Below are positions 25,609-37,613 of a DNA stretch of 64,000 nucleotides, piece after piece (the stretch's first letter is position 1; the number at the start of each line of letters is the position of its first letter). Location: positions 14,525,084 to 14,589,083 of the forward strand of contig NC_060116.1 in assembly GCF_021155765.1 (NCBI RefSeq), read 5' to 3'. The DNA is from Diprion similis (taxonomy: Eukaryota > Arthropoda > Insecta > Hymenoptera > Diprionidae). A program made the translations under genes and the position numbers. Under the pieces are notes generated by a model. That model was not told the origin of the DNA and made no database searches. It worked only from the letters and a program-made list of their open reading frames with translations.

Positions 25609-28600
25609 TGTCGCAAACAAATCTGACATTACGCGACCCTAACCTCAATTTCATGCTTGGCGAAGCAATATTCGCGTCCTCGGCTCACCCAGGACTCATA
25701 TTGCAAGCTAATTTCTTACACAATACACCTAATATTGTAAAACTTATATTATAAAATGAATTGAAAACCGTTGACGAAACATTATGTATAGAAGATGAAA
25801 AATGAGCCAACGAAACGATAAAAGTGATTGAAAATTTAAGGGTTCACATGTTTTTGGTGGCGACTTTTCATCCCTTCACCTGTAAAAGTATAGTGAAAAG
25901 GATAGTGGAAAAGGGGGTCGATGACGTAATACATCACCGAACTGCGGCTCGGCTCAACTTCCCGAAAAAATGTGCCTGTGTAAACAGCCGTCTCGTATAC
26001 ATATAGACATAGTGTAAAACTATAGGAGCACAAAGGGAATCGATCGGCTAAAAATAGCCGTCAAGTTTTATTACAGGCCTAAGACGAGAGCCGCAGGATC
26101 TGCGAAGGAGTAAAGACGTGTAGGCTGCAAAATCGACTGGACATCTTTTCCGCGGCGCCTTTCTCACTCACTATAAACGTGGCTTCAGGCGACTCTTTTA
26201 TCGATAAACAAAACGCGATACCTTAAAATTAGTCCCGCAGGATATAACTTTGCACAAACGCAAAAGCCCGGGTTTCCGCCCCGGAATTCTCGCACCGTTA
26301 TTTTGCCGCCTTTGCCTGTCCTGTTCGCACAGCCTCAAGCTACAGAGAACTATTTTTAGGTACGCCTTATGTTCAACAAATCAACACCCACATTTGAGGC
26401 GGAAGGCGAGAAAGAAACAGGAAGAAGGAAGTACAGGCAAAGTGAAAAGCTATACGATGCGAGGTGAACTGCAAAGTTGTTATAGAACTTTGTGTAACGC
26501 CGTGGTGAAATCATTTTTGCAGAGTGTTAAAAAAAGATTGAAACGCACTTTACACGAGTTGTAGAATACAGATTTCAAAATTAAAATTTTTTTTTCCCAC
26601 TATCATTCGGTCGTAATATGTAAATTGAATGAATTTTCAAAGAAAATTATGCTAGAATTATTTCGAGAAAAAAAAACAAATAAATTGTATTTTTACTGAA
26701 TACATTTTTGCTTCGAATAAAATTTTTTTTTCTGATACAGATTTGTATTCGAATAGATGCGTTTTCTGTGCTGGTGAATTGATACAGTATATATTTTTCG
26801 TGTAGAAACGAAAAGCGCTAATTTGATCTAAAAAAGTTGGATTATCAACAAGCTGAAAATAATCCCGCAATTCTTGTGATATGATTCTTTATAACGCGAC
26901 AACAATTCTGTACGTTGAGTGCTTCGAATTGCACACTCTTAGAGCCTCATTGTCGTCTTAGCAAATTATCTCCGGCAAAAAAGTATCAAAAATTTGCTAA
27001 TGTTAAACGTTTTCCAAAAAATCCTGTGAGTGTAAATGAAGATTTTGTAAATTGAGGGAGAAAAATTGATCATCGGCGTTGCAGAGGCACGGGATTTGGG
27101 CGAACTAGGCGAAGGCATAGGTTGAGAGCGAGTTGGGGAAACATCGTAAGTGGCTGCGGTATTTGGGCAGTCAGATCGATGGGAGGACCGGCGTCCCGGC
27201 GCCTAGCGGACGTCCAACTCACCCACAGCCTAGGTTCGCAACTTCGGCCGTAAAGCTTGCAGATAAACAGTTGTATACCTATAAGATAGAAATATAAAAT
27301 CGAGATCTTGCACGGAAATGCGCCCCTTTGTTTGTATCCGCAAGAACAGCAGTTTCTTCCCGTAGCCAAACGTTGCTACGCCTGGATCGAATTTCGCCTA
27401 TAATACCGACTGGATATAAGAACCGGTGAAAATGATGTCTAAGATCTTCGACGAATTTTTTCGAGAAATTGAAACATTTCGTATAATTTTGTAGAAAAAA
27501 CTGTTTTCGTAAAAAGTAGTAAGTATGCACAGTTTCTCGTAAAACCTTTTAGATTTTTATGAAAATTTGTATTTTAGTAGTAAAAAATCTGTACGACACT
27601 GCAATTTTTGTAAAGAAAATTAACAATTCTTGTTTAATGTTTTTTACGAAATAATACGAAATGTTAGGATTTCTGTAGAAATTTGTAATAGTCGAAATTT
27701 TCACCAGAGACGACCGATCCTGTCGGTATTCTCAATTTATCCCAAAAAAATATAAATTGAGCATCACTGCCGTTGAACATATTTCTTGGGAAATAACATC
27801 TGAAATTTGTTATATTTCCAAGAATATATCTCGGAGAAAATCTCACTGATTACGTAATCGGCGGACTTTTGTAAGTCATTTTTATAGAATACCGTTTGGG
27901 ACAAGTTTTTTTTTGTATATATATATATATACATCAATTCTTCGTCTATGAAAAAAATTCCAGGGTATAAAATCAGCCCTGAGTGCAGATACAAAGATTT
28001 CCAATAAGCATTAATATAGATTTTCTACATACAATGCTCGTGCTTTGTCAGTTTTTTCATTTTGCGATTTCTACGCGAATGGTTCTACTACTAGAACAAA
28101 AAAAAATTGTGCTACAATACATGATAGCTGTTTGAATCGTACAACCCCGTTAGTAGAGTTTTTTCAATTTTCATATCGAGATTTTTGTACCATCACATGA
28201 CGAATATTTTAATCCGTAGTCAGTCGCATTTTTAAAATATGTGACGATTTTGATGTGTTTCGATGTGCAGATTATTTGATTTTTTCAAAGAATACTTCAA
28301 CGATATCTCGAATAAGATAAGAAGTTACTTTTCGTTTACGTGAAGTTTACGTTATTTGAGCTGTTTTTTCGTTCGATAGGTTGAAAAAAAAGGTAATGAA
28401 AGAACGCACCCTGCACCGGGTGCACAGAAGTGCATCACGTTTTGACAACCATTAATACCTAAGTATTCACCCGAAATAGAATTACCTGACACATTGAATA
28501 CTTTTATTTCGATTGACGAATGCCTATAAGGTTGGAGCTGAAAATACGGGCGCGTGTCGTGTGCCACACATGCGAAGGTCCGAGTATGTGAGGCCGAATA

Positions 28601-28860
28601 CCAGCTCGAGTGAAATGTGTAGAAACAGCGTCTGAAGGCGGGCGGTATGAGGGGGGACAGGAGGTCAGAGAGTTGGGCAAAAGTTCGCCAGCGTAGAACT
28701 GCGACAACCTCATGTTCCCCTGATCGAGTGCTTTACTTGATGGAGACTTTGGCACTCTCTTCTAATTCCCGCCAAAAATTATGTTATTATTTTCACCCTC
28801 GCTTCCTGCCCATTCCTGCCGCTCCTAATAAGTATTTAATTATAACGGACGGTGATCGAG

Positions 28861-28921
28861 TAGCGTAAGGGCGCAAGTCGGCGGCTCGGCTTGCCGCCCC
28901 TCGTCATTAGTCGATCGAGGC
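28861..28921 (+). other. tRNA-like A-box/B-box pair (possible SINE head)
   Basis: TAGCGTAAGGG at 28861-28871 fits the Pol III A-box pattern TRGCNNARNGG exactly. GATCGAGGC at 28913-28921 fits GWTCRANNC. The spacing of 52 bases fits a tRNA with a long variable arm or a tRNA-derived SINE. No clean cloverleaf or terminal repeat was found, so this stays tentative. Confidence 0.25.
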
Positions 28922-31834
28922 GATCCCTGGTCGTGACCTTCGCGAAGCCATACACTCCTGGTGGTTTGTATTAAATAGCCGCCGAATTCAGCAGCGAGTT
29001 GCGAACTCGATATTTAAATACACTCAACCTGCGTGCGAGCGTCGAAATTGAAGATTGAGCACCAGGCAGGAGAGAATACCGGCTCCTGGATCCGGCTGAT
29101 CCCCGGATCAGAGGCAAGTCGAAATTACTCAACAGGTTATCCGCCTGCAAGTTTTTAACATGATACTCCCATTGGCGGCAGTGATGTTGTTTCGTTTCGT
29201 TTCGCCTTCTCGTTCTGTCGCTGTGAAATGCGGATAGTAGTAGAAAGCCAGACGCCGATAATCGCTTTCCCGCCAAAACTAACGAAACACGACATGTGTA
29301 GGTACGGCCTCGTCTTTATGCAGCCGTGCGGTTCGTCATGAGTTCCTGTTAAAAAGGGGACCGTTTTGAGACCGTTGCGCATTGGATTCGAGTTGCTTGC
29401 TCGCGCGAAGCGCTGCTCGTCGACAAGTTTGCAAGTCAATCCGACTCTCTCTCTCTTTCTTTCTTCATGTGCAATGGAAGTGGAGAAGACAGCGCCGGTG
29501 CGAAATCTCTGCGCGCGCATATCTTCGAAATTAAAGAATTATCAGTCGACGCGCTGCGTTAATACCGTCGTATTTAATTCGAAATGTTTGAGCATTTCAG
29601 TGTAAAGTATCGGAGCGATATAATCGGTAATTCAATCTCCCCTGATGAGGGTTTCTGCTGACGTAAAAACTCTCCTTCAATTGAGCTTGATCGGTAATTA
29701 AATATACTGGCGATTGAGCGTTACGCAATAGTCTCGGAAAAGGTATATAATAACAATAACCAGTGAACTTTGAAACACATGCCAGTGTGTTAAATCACTA
29801 ACAACGAATGCGTGCCCTTGCTTTTCCCACCGCACGAATTCAAATGATAAATATTTTCGTCGTTCAATGCCAAGAGCAGCCGCTTGGCGCGTGGAGGTCT
29901 TATCCGACCACAAGCCGAGGTATCTCAATGTCATATCGTATCGTTGAATGCTCGCATACGACCTTGCGGAAATATACCAAACAAGATCATATGATACACA
30001 TTTATACGTGTCTCCACGACTATATGGAGTTTTGAAAAATAGTTGTATAAATTTCATCAGCCATCGACAATTTGGTTGAATTTCGCCGAACGGCAACGTG
30101 CAAGATTCCGCGATCTAAGGACGTCTACCTTCGTTGCACAAACACAGTTGCACGAGGTTCGCGAAACATTTGCAAGCGGCGAACGGCTCCCCACCACTTT
30201 CGTGCGTGCAGAATCGTGCGGGTGTGTTGGTGTATCATCAAGCACGGAAACCCTGGACGTGTGTCGTAGTCGCCGCCCATGTTCGAATGACGTCATTACG
30301 AAGTAACAAAAAATTGACTTCGCAAAACGATGAGAGGAGGGATCCGCGAGGCGAGTTTCAAGCCGTTCGTCCAATCAGCCGTTATGCCAATATCGGGACA
30401 TCCAATGGGATAAGACCGAGCAGCCGGTATCTCCGCACACAGTCGCAGGGATCCGATCACGGACAGGCTCACCCCCCATGTGTGGTTGAGGAAAATGCGA
30501 AACCGCGCGATCGCGCGCCTCCCAGACGGCGGTCTGCGAATTCGCAAAATACCTCCTAGCTCCGCTGCTCCCTGGATACAAAGTTCGCCAATTTGAAGGC
30601 TTGACGGCACTCGTGTGGGCTCTTCGTTCAAGGATAACAGCCCCCACAATTCTCTTCACTCGCCAACCACCGCAGGCAGCAGCAACTCAACGCGCGACGA
30701 CGTCTGTTTCGCATTGGATTTTTAACATCAAGCCGTGCGAATACCACGTCATCGATGCTGAAATCGTCCATTGCGAATTTGGCCAATTAATGCGCGTCTG
30801 CAAATCAAACAAAAATGACAACATCTCTGGATCCGAATGATCGACGAGAATCAGCGCTATTACAAGCGTGCGAATTTCTTCACGAAATTGCGAATCGACT
30901 TCGTATTCGCGAAATCTTCAATGCCCACGGAGCTTGGTCCGGACCTTCGAGATACGCAGCTCGTCTGGGCGGGGCGTCCGGGTTTCGCAGTTTCGCAAAC
31001 GACGCTGCAGTTGCGCGCGCGAACCACGGCGTGCGCCACGACGCGCACGGCGGGCTTTCGTACCCGGGCATCAGCAGGTCGAGGAGCCATAACTCTCGAA
31101 ACTGATTGGTCACTGACCGAGCAGCATGGGTCACACATGGCCTCGGCAGTTGAGGAAGTGGCACGAGTGGCACTAAGTCCAGGGTCGACATACGCGCACT
31201 CTCAGAAATGTACGCGCGTGCCTAGTAGAAGGCTAGATAAAGGTTGGAAAATAACAGACGAAGGGCACTTGCTAAGCTGTAAATGATTTTATTTCTTCAT
31301 TATGATACTGATGAAGTATTACGTTACGGGACCGTAATGATTCGTCTGAGATTGCTCAAGTACAATCTTTAGGAAACATTGGAGTCAGGATTTCGCGTCG
31401 GGAACCATTTCAGACGAACTAAAGGTAGTAGTATTACGGGGAAATCGTCACGCATGACTAGAGCTTTCAGAGCTCCTTAACTAGGAGTCCATCCTTTTCA
31501 GGAGGAGTCTTCATCCTGACCAAAGGAGAACAGGAAGGAAGAAGAAGAAGCGAGAGAGGCGCATGGAAGTACGTCCATGAAGCGTGAAACTGCAAAATAA
31601 ATTCGCCATCCGTCCTGCACCAATGACAACGACGGCATGTCCGAACCCTTTATGAACTTGTGGATGCATTTATTATTCGTTAATCGTAAGTCAGGAAACC
31701 TCCTTACTGTCGAGCGTCACTTTAGCGCCGACTGTTTCCAAGTCGCAGTATTTGAGACAGACTTAGCGGCGTGCCAAGAGTGGAACGAGGACAGAAGTCG
31801 AGAAAGAGAGAGTCGAGGGCACGAGGCGAAAAGA

Positions 31835-31912
31835 GACAGAGCTTAGCCGAGACTCGAACGGTTCTTGCCTCGAAGCGAGCGTGTTCCCCCACCACCTAAA
31901 CGTACGAGTATA
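31835..31912 (-). other. Possible tRNA-derived SINE head
   Basis: On the minus strand a weak A-box-like TAGGTGGTGGG is followed 39 bases later by GTTCGAGTC, a good T-loop/B-box match. Cloverleaf stems are poor and the 3' end of an element was not found. Confidence 0.2.
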
Positions 31913-34900
31913 CGCGATATTTTGCAGACTAGGACTACCCAGGGCCAACCGAACAAGTTTCGCTTGCGAAAAATACGTCCGCTAGGATTATTATAATGTA
32001 TGTATATTGATGTGAAACTCGGGGTTTCCCTAAAACTGTGGAAATTTCATGCTTTTTCCTGAAAAATTTTATATATAGAAGCAGGAGATCAGCATAGCGT
32101 TGAAGCTACCTGCGGTACTTTGCCTATTTCACGAATTTTCCCGGGATTCCTTCAACCGTTTACTCTTTTTTTCTTCTTCTCATGCCTGATAGTACTGCGA
32201 TGCGCGGGAAAAAGGAAGCTGTATTCTTAATATCGGAATATGTGATCACAATGTCAAATATTTTTCAAAAAACTCATAACAAAGACAGAATTGTCAAAAA
32301 GAAAATCATAGACATGGTATGTAGTTGATCTATGATTGCAAATATGTGTTTTCCATTGTGTTCTACTACAAAATTAATAATATTCAAATAACACGATACA
32401 TTCCTATACCCGAAAAAAACTGCCGGCATCTGTCATAAAATAGCTTCTCTCGTTCCGGGGGCCTATGTTATCTAAACGGAAAATATGAATGCATATGTAT
32501 GTAAAAGAGAAAGCGAGAGAGAGACAACAAGGGAGGGAGTGAGCAAGAGAGAGAGGATAGATGTTCGAGAGAGTATAATGGTTGGCCTTCGCCTTCTCTG
32601 ACCAAGGAAAAAAATAAAGAAACTAAACCAAAGTAACAGAGAAAAAAAAAATATTAGTATAACGGATGAGAATGAAAATGTCTAACCCGTGAAATAATAA
32701 TAACAAACGGCGTGAAAAAATTGAGTGACAATCAAGTGACAATACATTTTATCATCTATCAGGCGAGCACCACCGTATTAGAGCTGACCTGACTAGAAAA
32801 GTCACTGACCTAATTTTTCTCAGCGACTGGCCCGCGCAACTTCACCATCTCCTTGTCATAGGAGAACAGAACGGGTTTGCTACGTACCTAAGTCGTACCC
32901 GAAGCTGTATGTAAATGGTTCTCAACTGTCAGATCGCAGCCAGTGTTTAGAAAGTCGTGATGATTGGATTCGTTGCCATTGGAATTGCGACTAGTAAAAA
33001 TTTCTGGTCTATAACTTGAGTTGCTAAAACTATTAGGAACAGACTTTGTCAAGACGGTCGTTACAATAGCAGTTGTTATTTCTTTAACTGCTGCAGAGTA
33101 AAAAAACATAAACTTGCTACCAGAATTGCTACGTGTGATGAATCATAATTCAAAGATTGAATTGTTACACCAAGCGGGACGTTATTGCATCACGTAATCA
33201 ATACGCTAATTTCTGGATCGACAAATACTCGACTCAATTATCCGAGGAACGTGTATCATTCTGCGATCACGTGAAACCGTTAGTTACAGTTCCAGTGAAC
33301 ATAAACGATGACGTTATTGCCGCATAAATTGCGGCACGGAGCCAAAGGAAAGGTCATATAACGTTATTGGTGTGCGGAATCCGATTGAGAATCGTTTGTG
33401 CAAAAGTGATTTGAGCACGTAGTCACGTCATATTGCGTCAGCGGACCTGCGCAATTAGAGGATCCTGAGGTCTGCTCTTAACCTGCGCAACAGAGAGGCG
33501 CGCCTGGAGCTGCGATGACGTCCGTGGAAGCGGTTCTCGTCGGAAATCGAACCACTTCGGACAGCTTGGTCCTTTGGAAAGTTGGTGCTCGGGGTGGAGA
33601 GTCGATGCGACTGAAAGGGGCTTGGCAAACCGTAAGGTTATCTCGTATACAAGAGATTATATAGGCGAAGAGGGTTTTCATTTTTACTGACGCGTCCATA
33701 ACCACCGCATTCCTGGCGAACGCGAATCAGGAGAACACGACGTACGAGCTGGCAGTAACCGTGGAGCCAGCCACACCGTCGGTAACTGCGAGCAGCGTGC
33801 ACTTTCATTACCGCATTGACCTTCGTCCTTGGCTTTCCTCGGCTTCGCGTGTCGCTCGTGGGATTTCGAATCGCCGGGAATTAGAGGGACCTGATCAGGC
33901 CCGATGGACTCGTAAAACACAATTTGGAACACCCCTATTGTCAAGGCTGACTTATAGCTGCTGCGGGCTGCCTCCGCACCTATTGACTCACTCCGCGGAC
34001 CAAAGATAGAAACCTTCCCCGTCGAGCTTATTGCGTCACCGTAGTCTCTGGTCTTCTTCAACCCTCGGGGAATTCAATTTTATAGGATTGCTATAAAGGG
34101 ACTTGCGAACGGTATCGTGCTGACGCAGTCAGATGAAAGTATCGAGCTAACCAAACAGTCTGGAATTTCGACTTCTCGTTCTCACAGAAAAAAACAGGAT
34201 ATCAGTTACTCATTCCCTGGAAAAAGTAAATGTGAAAAATCAAGTGCTAAGTCTACACCATGACTGTGCTCCCAATAAATATATCCAATGAATAACCATG
34301 TGTACTGTAAATACAGGGACACAAACATGATACCAACAACGTTTTCGCTGCAGCACTTTGCTAACCACCTTTCGGGGGCTCTCTGCTACGAGACTACCGC
34401 TTGGCAGTATTTTCGGTTTAAATTGAGCTCGTCGCATAAAAAAACGGTCCCCTACAATCTCAGGGTTAGAGATTTCCAACGGTTATCGGCCAACGATATC
34501 ACGGGGTTCGTTAGCCGATCGAAACGGGAAGACGTGGATTGTGCAGTTCGACGGACAGCCCCGATCTTCAGGGAGTAGTGGGTGGAGTCTCTTAAATTGT
34601 TGTACCGCCTTTAACAAATGCTTGGTAGCAGGGTGACATCACGTCGATGGAGGCTGGTCATGTGTCTCTCCCCCGTTCCGGCGCCGCGCTGCCACGTGCC
34701 AACGTTGCTATGGCGGGACATGTTCTCCTACGAACGAAAGACTCGACTGTGACCCGGCCAGGGGACACAGCAAGGCCCTTTGTCGGACGTCAATGACCTC
34801 AACGCTCAATTTAACGATGCCAGTAGACCTGAGTCGCCTCGAACCCACGTAGAGGCGCCGTTTACGACCTCCCGGCGTCCCTTCTCCGAACTCCGTGCGT

Positions 34901-35930
34901 ATGAGTGGCACGGCCACGATCTGACCCTTTCAAATCCACGACAAGATCGGATCCAAACCCTAGCAGAAAGGGTCACTCCGACACCATGAACCGCCCCCAG
35001 TCTCCATCAGTGGCGGGTTTTTTTTACAGTACGCTAATGTCGAGCCGTGGTATGACAAAATTCAGCGAGGCAGATGACCTTCATTACCATCGAATAAGTT
35101 ATAAGCTTATGAACCTTTTACAGCTGACTGCGTTATCCCGGAGCAAATTAGTGCAAAAAGTCGCGTAATGATCGAACGATCATAATTTACTGTCGACGTT
35201 TTTCGCTCTGATAAATCATGCATCGCGAGACATCTGTGGCTCATGACTAGGTTCAAGCGCCAGTTTATGACCGATGGTCGGTAGGATTCCCACACGCGAT
35301 AACTCGAATGCCCATCGACCGATCCGTCGAACTTGACCTATTCTCCCCAACTTGTTTGTTTCCTGCTTTGGTATTTCATTCGAGCGATTATTGTCTCGTA
35401 TCTCAGCTTGCAAAAAGCTCCAGTGATCGAGTGTACACTCGCTTTGGTTTTCGCGTAGATTTTGAAGAATGGCATCCGGCATCGCCGGTTCCTCCTTCTC
35501 GGCTAGGCGAACCGGAATTTACTGTTCCACGGGCTTCCTGGTCGCCTGATACCTTGCGCGACTACCAGACATCTTGCGGTCCGCACGGATTCCCTGGACG
35601 ACGAGCGTCGAACCTCGAGCGTGTTGCGCGCCAAAACTTTTGCAGTACGGTGCCGATGAAAAATTGTAGAAAGCCAAGGAGACCGGTCTAATTGGCTTCC
35701 GGGCTTCGGGGATCGCCTCCATTGGCTGTATTATTGATGCCCCTTGCGCGCTCGACACGAAACTTTGCCTCGCGTACCATCAGGGTTCCATGAGGTATGT
35801 ACGTACATACGTGGTTTGCACGGTGTTCAGCCCCTTTTTCGACAAACGTTCCCCAAATCGATCGACGCAGGGTAAAACCAAGATACGCCGTCGCACTGAT
35901 GATCCCTTGGCACCGGTTCCGACCGAGGGA

Positions 35931-36007
35931 TCACGTGACGTTTGTACTGCGTAATTTTCCGCCCCGACATCTTGCGTCGAAAGTTTCAAGCTCGAACGGT
36001 CCACGTG
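35931..36007. promoter_or_regulatory. Two CACGTGAC E-box sites upstream of heme oxygenase
   Basis: TCACGTGA at 35931-35938 and CACGTGAC at 36002-36009 lie 258-264 and 189-194 bases before the heme oxygenase start codon. CACGTGAC matches the core bound by bHLH-ZIP factors (USF, Mitf/TFEB class). ATTGG (reverse CCAAT) boxes occur at about 35692 and 35717. No clear TATA box was seen, so a CpG-type promoter is likely. Confidence 0.45.
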
Positions 36008-36195
36008 ACTACGAAAAACATTGACCATTTGGCGTCGGAAGGCCGCCCCTGTTATACGTACCCACGCACACGCATGGAGAACTGGCAGTGTCACTTATGC
36101 CTTAAGCGTTCGCGGTGATCGTAACTTCGTGACCCTACATTGGCTTGTTAAACCGCGTTTTTCCATCGGTAAGGGAGCGAGACGAACCTGCGAGC

Positions 36196-37613
36196 ATGGG
36201 GGAACCCGAGGAAGACACATTCTGCAAGAAGATGCGGAAGGCCACCAGAGACATCCATGCAGTAAGCGACGCGCTCGTTAACGCGAAGCTTGCATTTGGT
36301 GAGCGAATCAACTGGTCTTATATGGCTGCCTCACGATCGACACTCTTGTTGACAAAAGTCCCATTGATGCTCTCAACTTACAATTAGATCCACAATATAG
36401 GCTGAACCTCCAATTAGTTTATCCCTCAATCCGTAAAAGAGTGGGCGTGTACCAATATTGGAATATTCATAAGACGTGTTCGATAAGGTGAACCAATTCC
36501 GAATGGTCATTGGAATCGATCATTCAATGGGGTATTATTTGCAGTGTCAAAAAGTTTATCATTCATTTAATGACAAGCGCACGTATTTTCAACAATCGAA
36601 GACAAAAAAAAAAAAAAAAAAAATACCAGTCCGATAAACTTCTTTGGATTAAAATAATTAATGACGCGAAAGTCACGATATCAAGACTTCGTGCACAGTT
36701 CTTACGAAGATTGTTTTTGTATGACTAATTCTCAGCGTAGAGCTAGAGTCTGTTTATTTATAACTGTTCAATATACGAAGCACGATAATCTAGTAAATAT
36801 ATCGTTCGGACAAAAACAAAAACAACGCTCTTCAAAGTACAATACGAAAATAATCCGTGCTCATATTTTTCACAGCATTTTCCGACAGTGGCGTATGGGC
36901 TGATGGTTTGTTGGTATTCTACGAGGTTTTCCGATATTTGGAGGGAGCAATGATCAGGTTAAAGAACACGAAAGTCGGATCCCTCAGACTTCCCGGTCTC
37001 CAAAGGACCGAGGCTTTTGAATTGGACCTGGAGTACTACCTCGGCAAAGGCTGGATGAAGAATTACACCCCGAGGTATGAGTAAAAGGGGGAAAAAATAA
37101 TTCAGTCAAGTTCAATGAGGGTGAGATGATGAACAACAAAGTTGTTATAACGAGCTTTCAATTTTATTACGATTCAGGGACAGCGTCGTCAAGTACCTGA
37201 TGCGTTTAAGGCAACTCGAGGACGCGGATCCGAATCAGCTGATGGCGTACATATATCATTTGTACATGGGTTTGCTGAGCGGAGGTATAATACTGCGAAA
37301 GAAGAGGCAGCTGATGAGAAAACTTTCGCCGTTTAAAGACGTGCCAATGGGGGGTGACTGCGTTACGGATTTTGGCGAATATAACGTATTTCAGCTGAAA
37401 CGCGACCTGCGTAATACGATGAACGACATCGCGGATACCCTTGACGAAGACACGAAGAATAAACTGATAGAAGAAAGTAAGACTGTATACGCTTTGAACA
37501 ACGAAATAATAAGGAGCGTTAGAGGTGCGGGTCCAGTCGTTATAAAGAAAGTAATCTACTTCGTAAGCATTTTCGTATTTTTACTATTCATATTCTTCGT
37601 TCTCTTCAAGTAA
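36196..37613 (+). CDS. HO: Heme oxygenase, C-terminally membrane-anchored
   Basis: Three exons with matching phases: 36196-36298, 36876-37074, 37178-37613; 245 residues, close to other insect forms and shorter than the 288-residue human HO-1. It cleaves heme to biliverdin, CO and iron on the ER membrane, using electrons from cytochrome P450 reductase. Seen in the sequence: KKMRKATRDIHA with His21 at the proximal heme-ligand position (human His25); VWADGLLVFYEVFRYLE at about 41-57; the distal-helix glycine motif MGLLSGG at 131-137; a hydrophobic tail anchor from about 223 to the end (KKVIYFVSIFVFLLFIFFVL). The distal Asp of human HO-1 (Asp140, in GDLSGG) is Leu133 here. The start codon is the first ATG in frame and gives the expected N-terminal length. 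It stands alone, with no co-oriented neighbour close by. Confidence 0.95.
36299..36875 (+). other. Heme oxygenase intron 1
   Basis: 577-bp AT-rich intron with GTGAGC donor and TTTTTCACAG acceptor. It contains a run of about 19 A at 36604-36622 and no other recognisable feature. Confidence 0.9.

Larger units (their letters stand above)
20296..28500. other. AT-rich intergenic DNA; nothing coding supported
   Basis: Contains the spätzle 3' flank, with a 30-base T run at 20333-20362 just 38 bp after the stop codon, A-rich tracts, and many short frames without family features. A short GC-rich hairpin lies at 25529-25608. A stretch near 24050-24140 follows an acceptor-like TTCCCAG and stays open in two frames, but I could not connect it to any gene. 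Confidence 0.55.
28500..36195. other. GC-richer, CpG-dense intergenic block upstream of heme oxygenase
   Basis: Base composition changes visibly here: CpG and G+C rise and A/T homopolymers become rare, except in an AT-rich gap at about 32.0-32.8 kb. Frames of 60-150 codons open on both strands at once, especially at 29.1-31.3 and 33.7-36.3 kb, which reflects scarce stop codons; none has recognisable domains, splice structure or similarity. CCAAT-box-like sites occur (for example near 30373, 30399, 31105 and 35717), as do several CACGTG E-boxes. Possible explanations are degraded transposon DNA, a regulatory island or noncoding RNA genes. Confidence 0.45.

Noticed and set aside
29155-31286. 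Several 90-150-codon frames overlapping on both strands
   Set aside because: They overlap each other in most frames, lack domains and show no exon-intron logic; the likely cause is GC-rich sequence with few stops.
33684-36281. Frames of 80-127 codons on both strands upstream of heme oxygenase
   Set aside because: No recognisable domain; mutually overlapping; the region reads better as promoter and upstream DNA.
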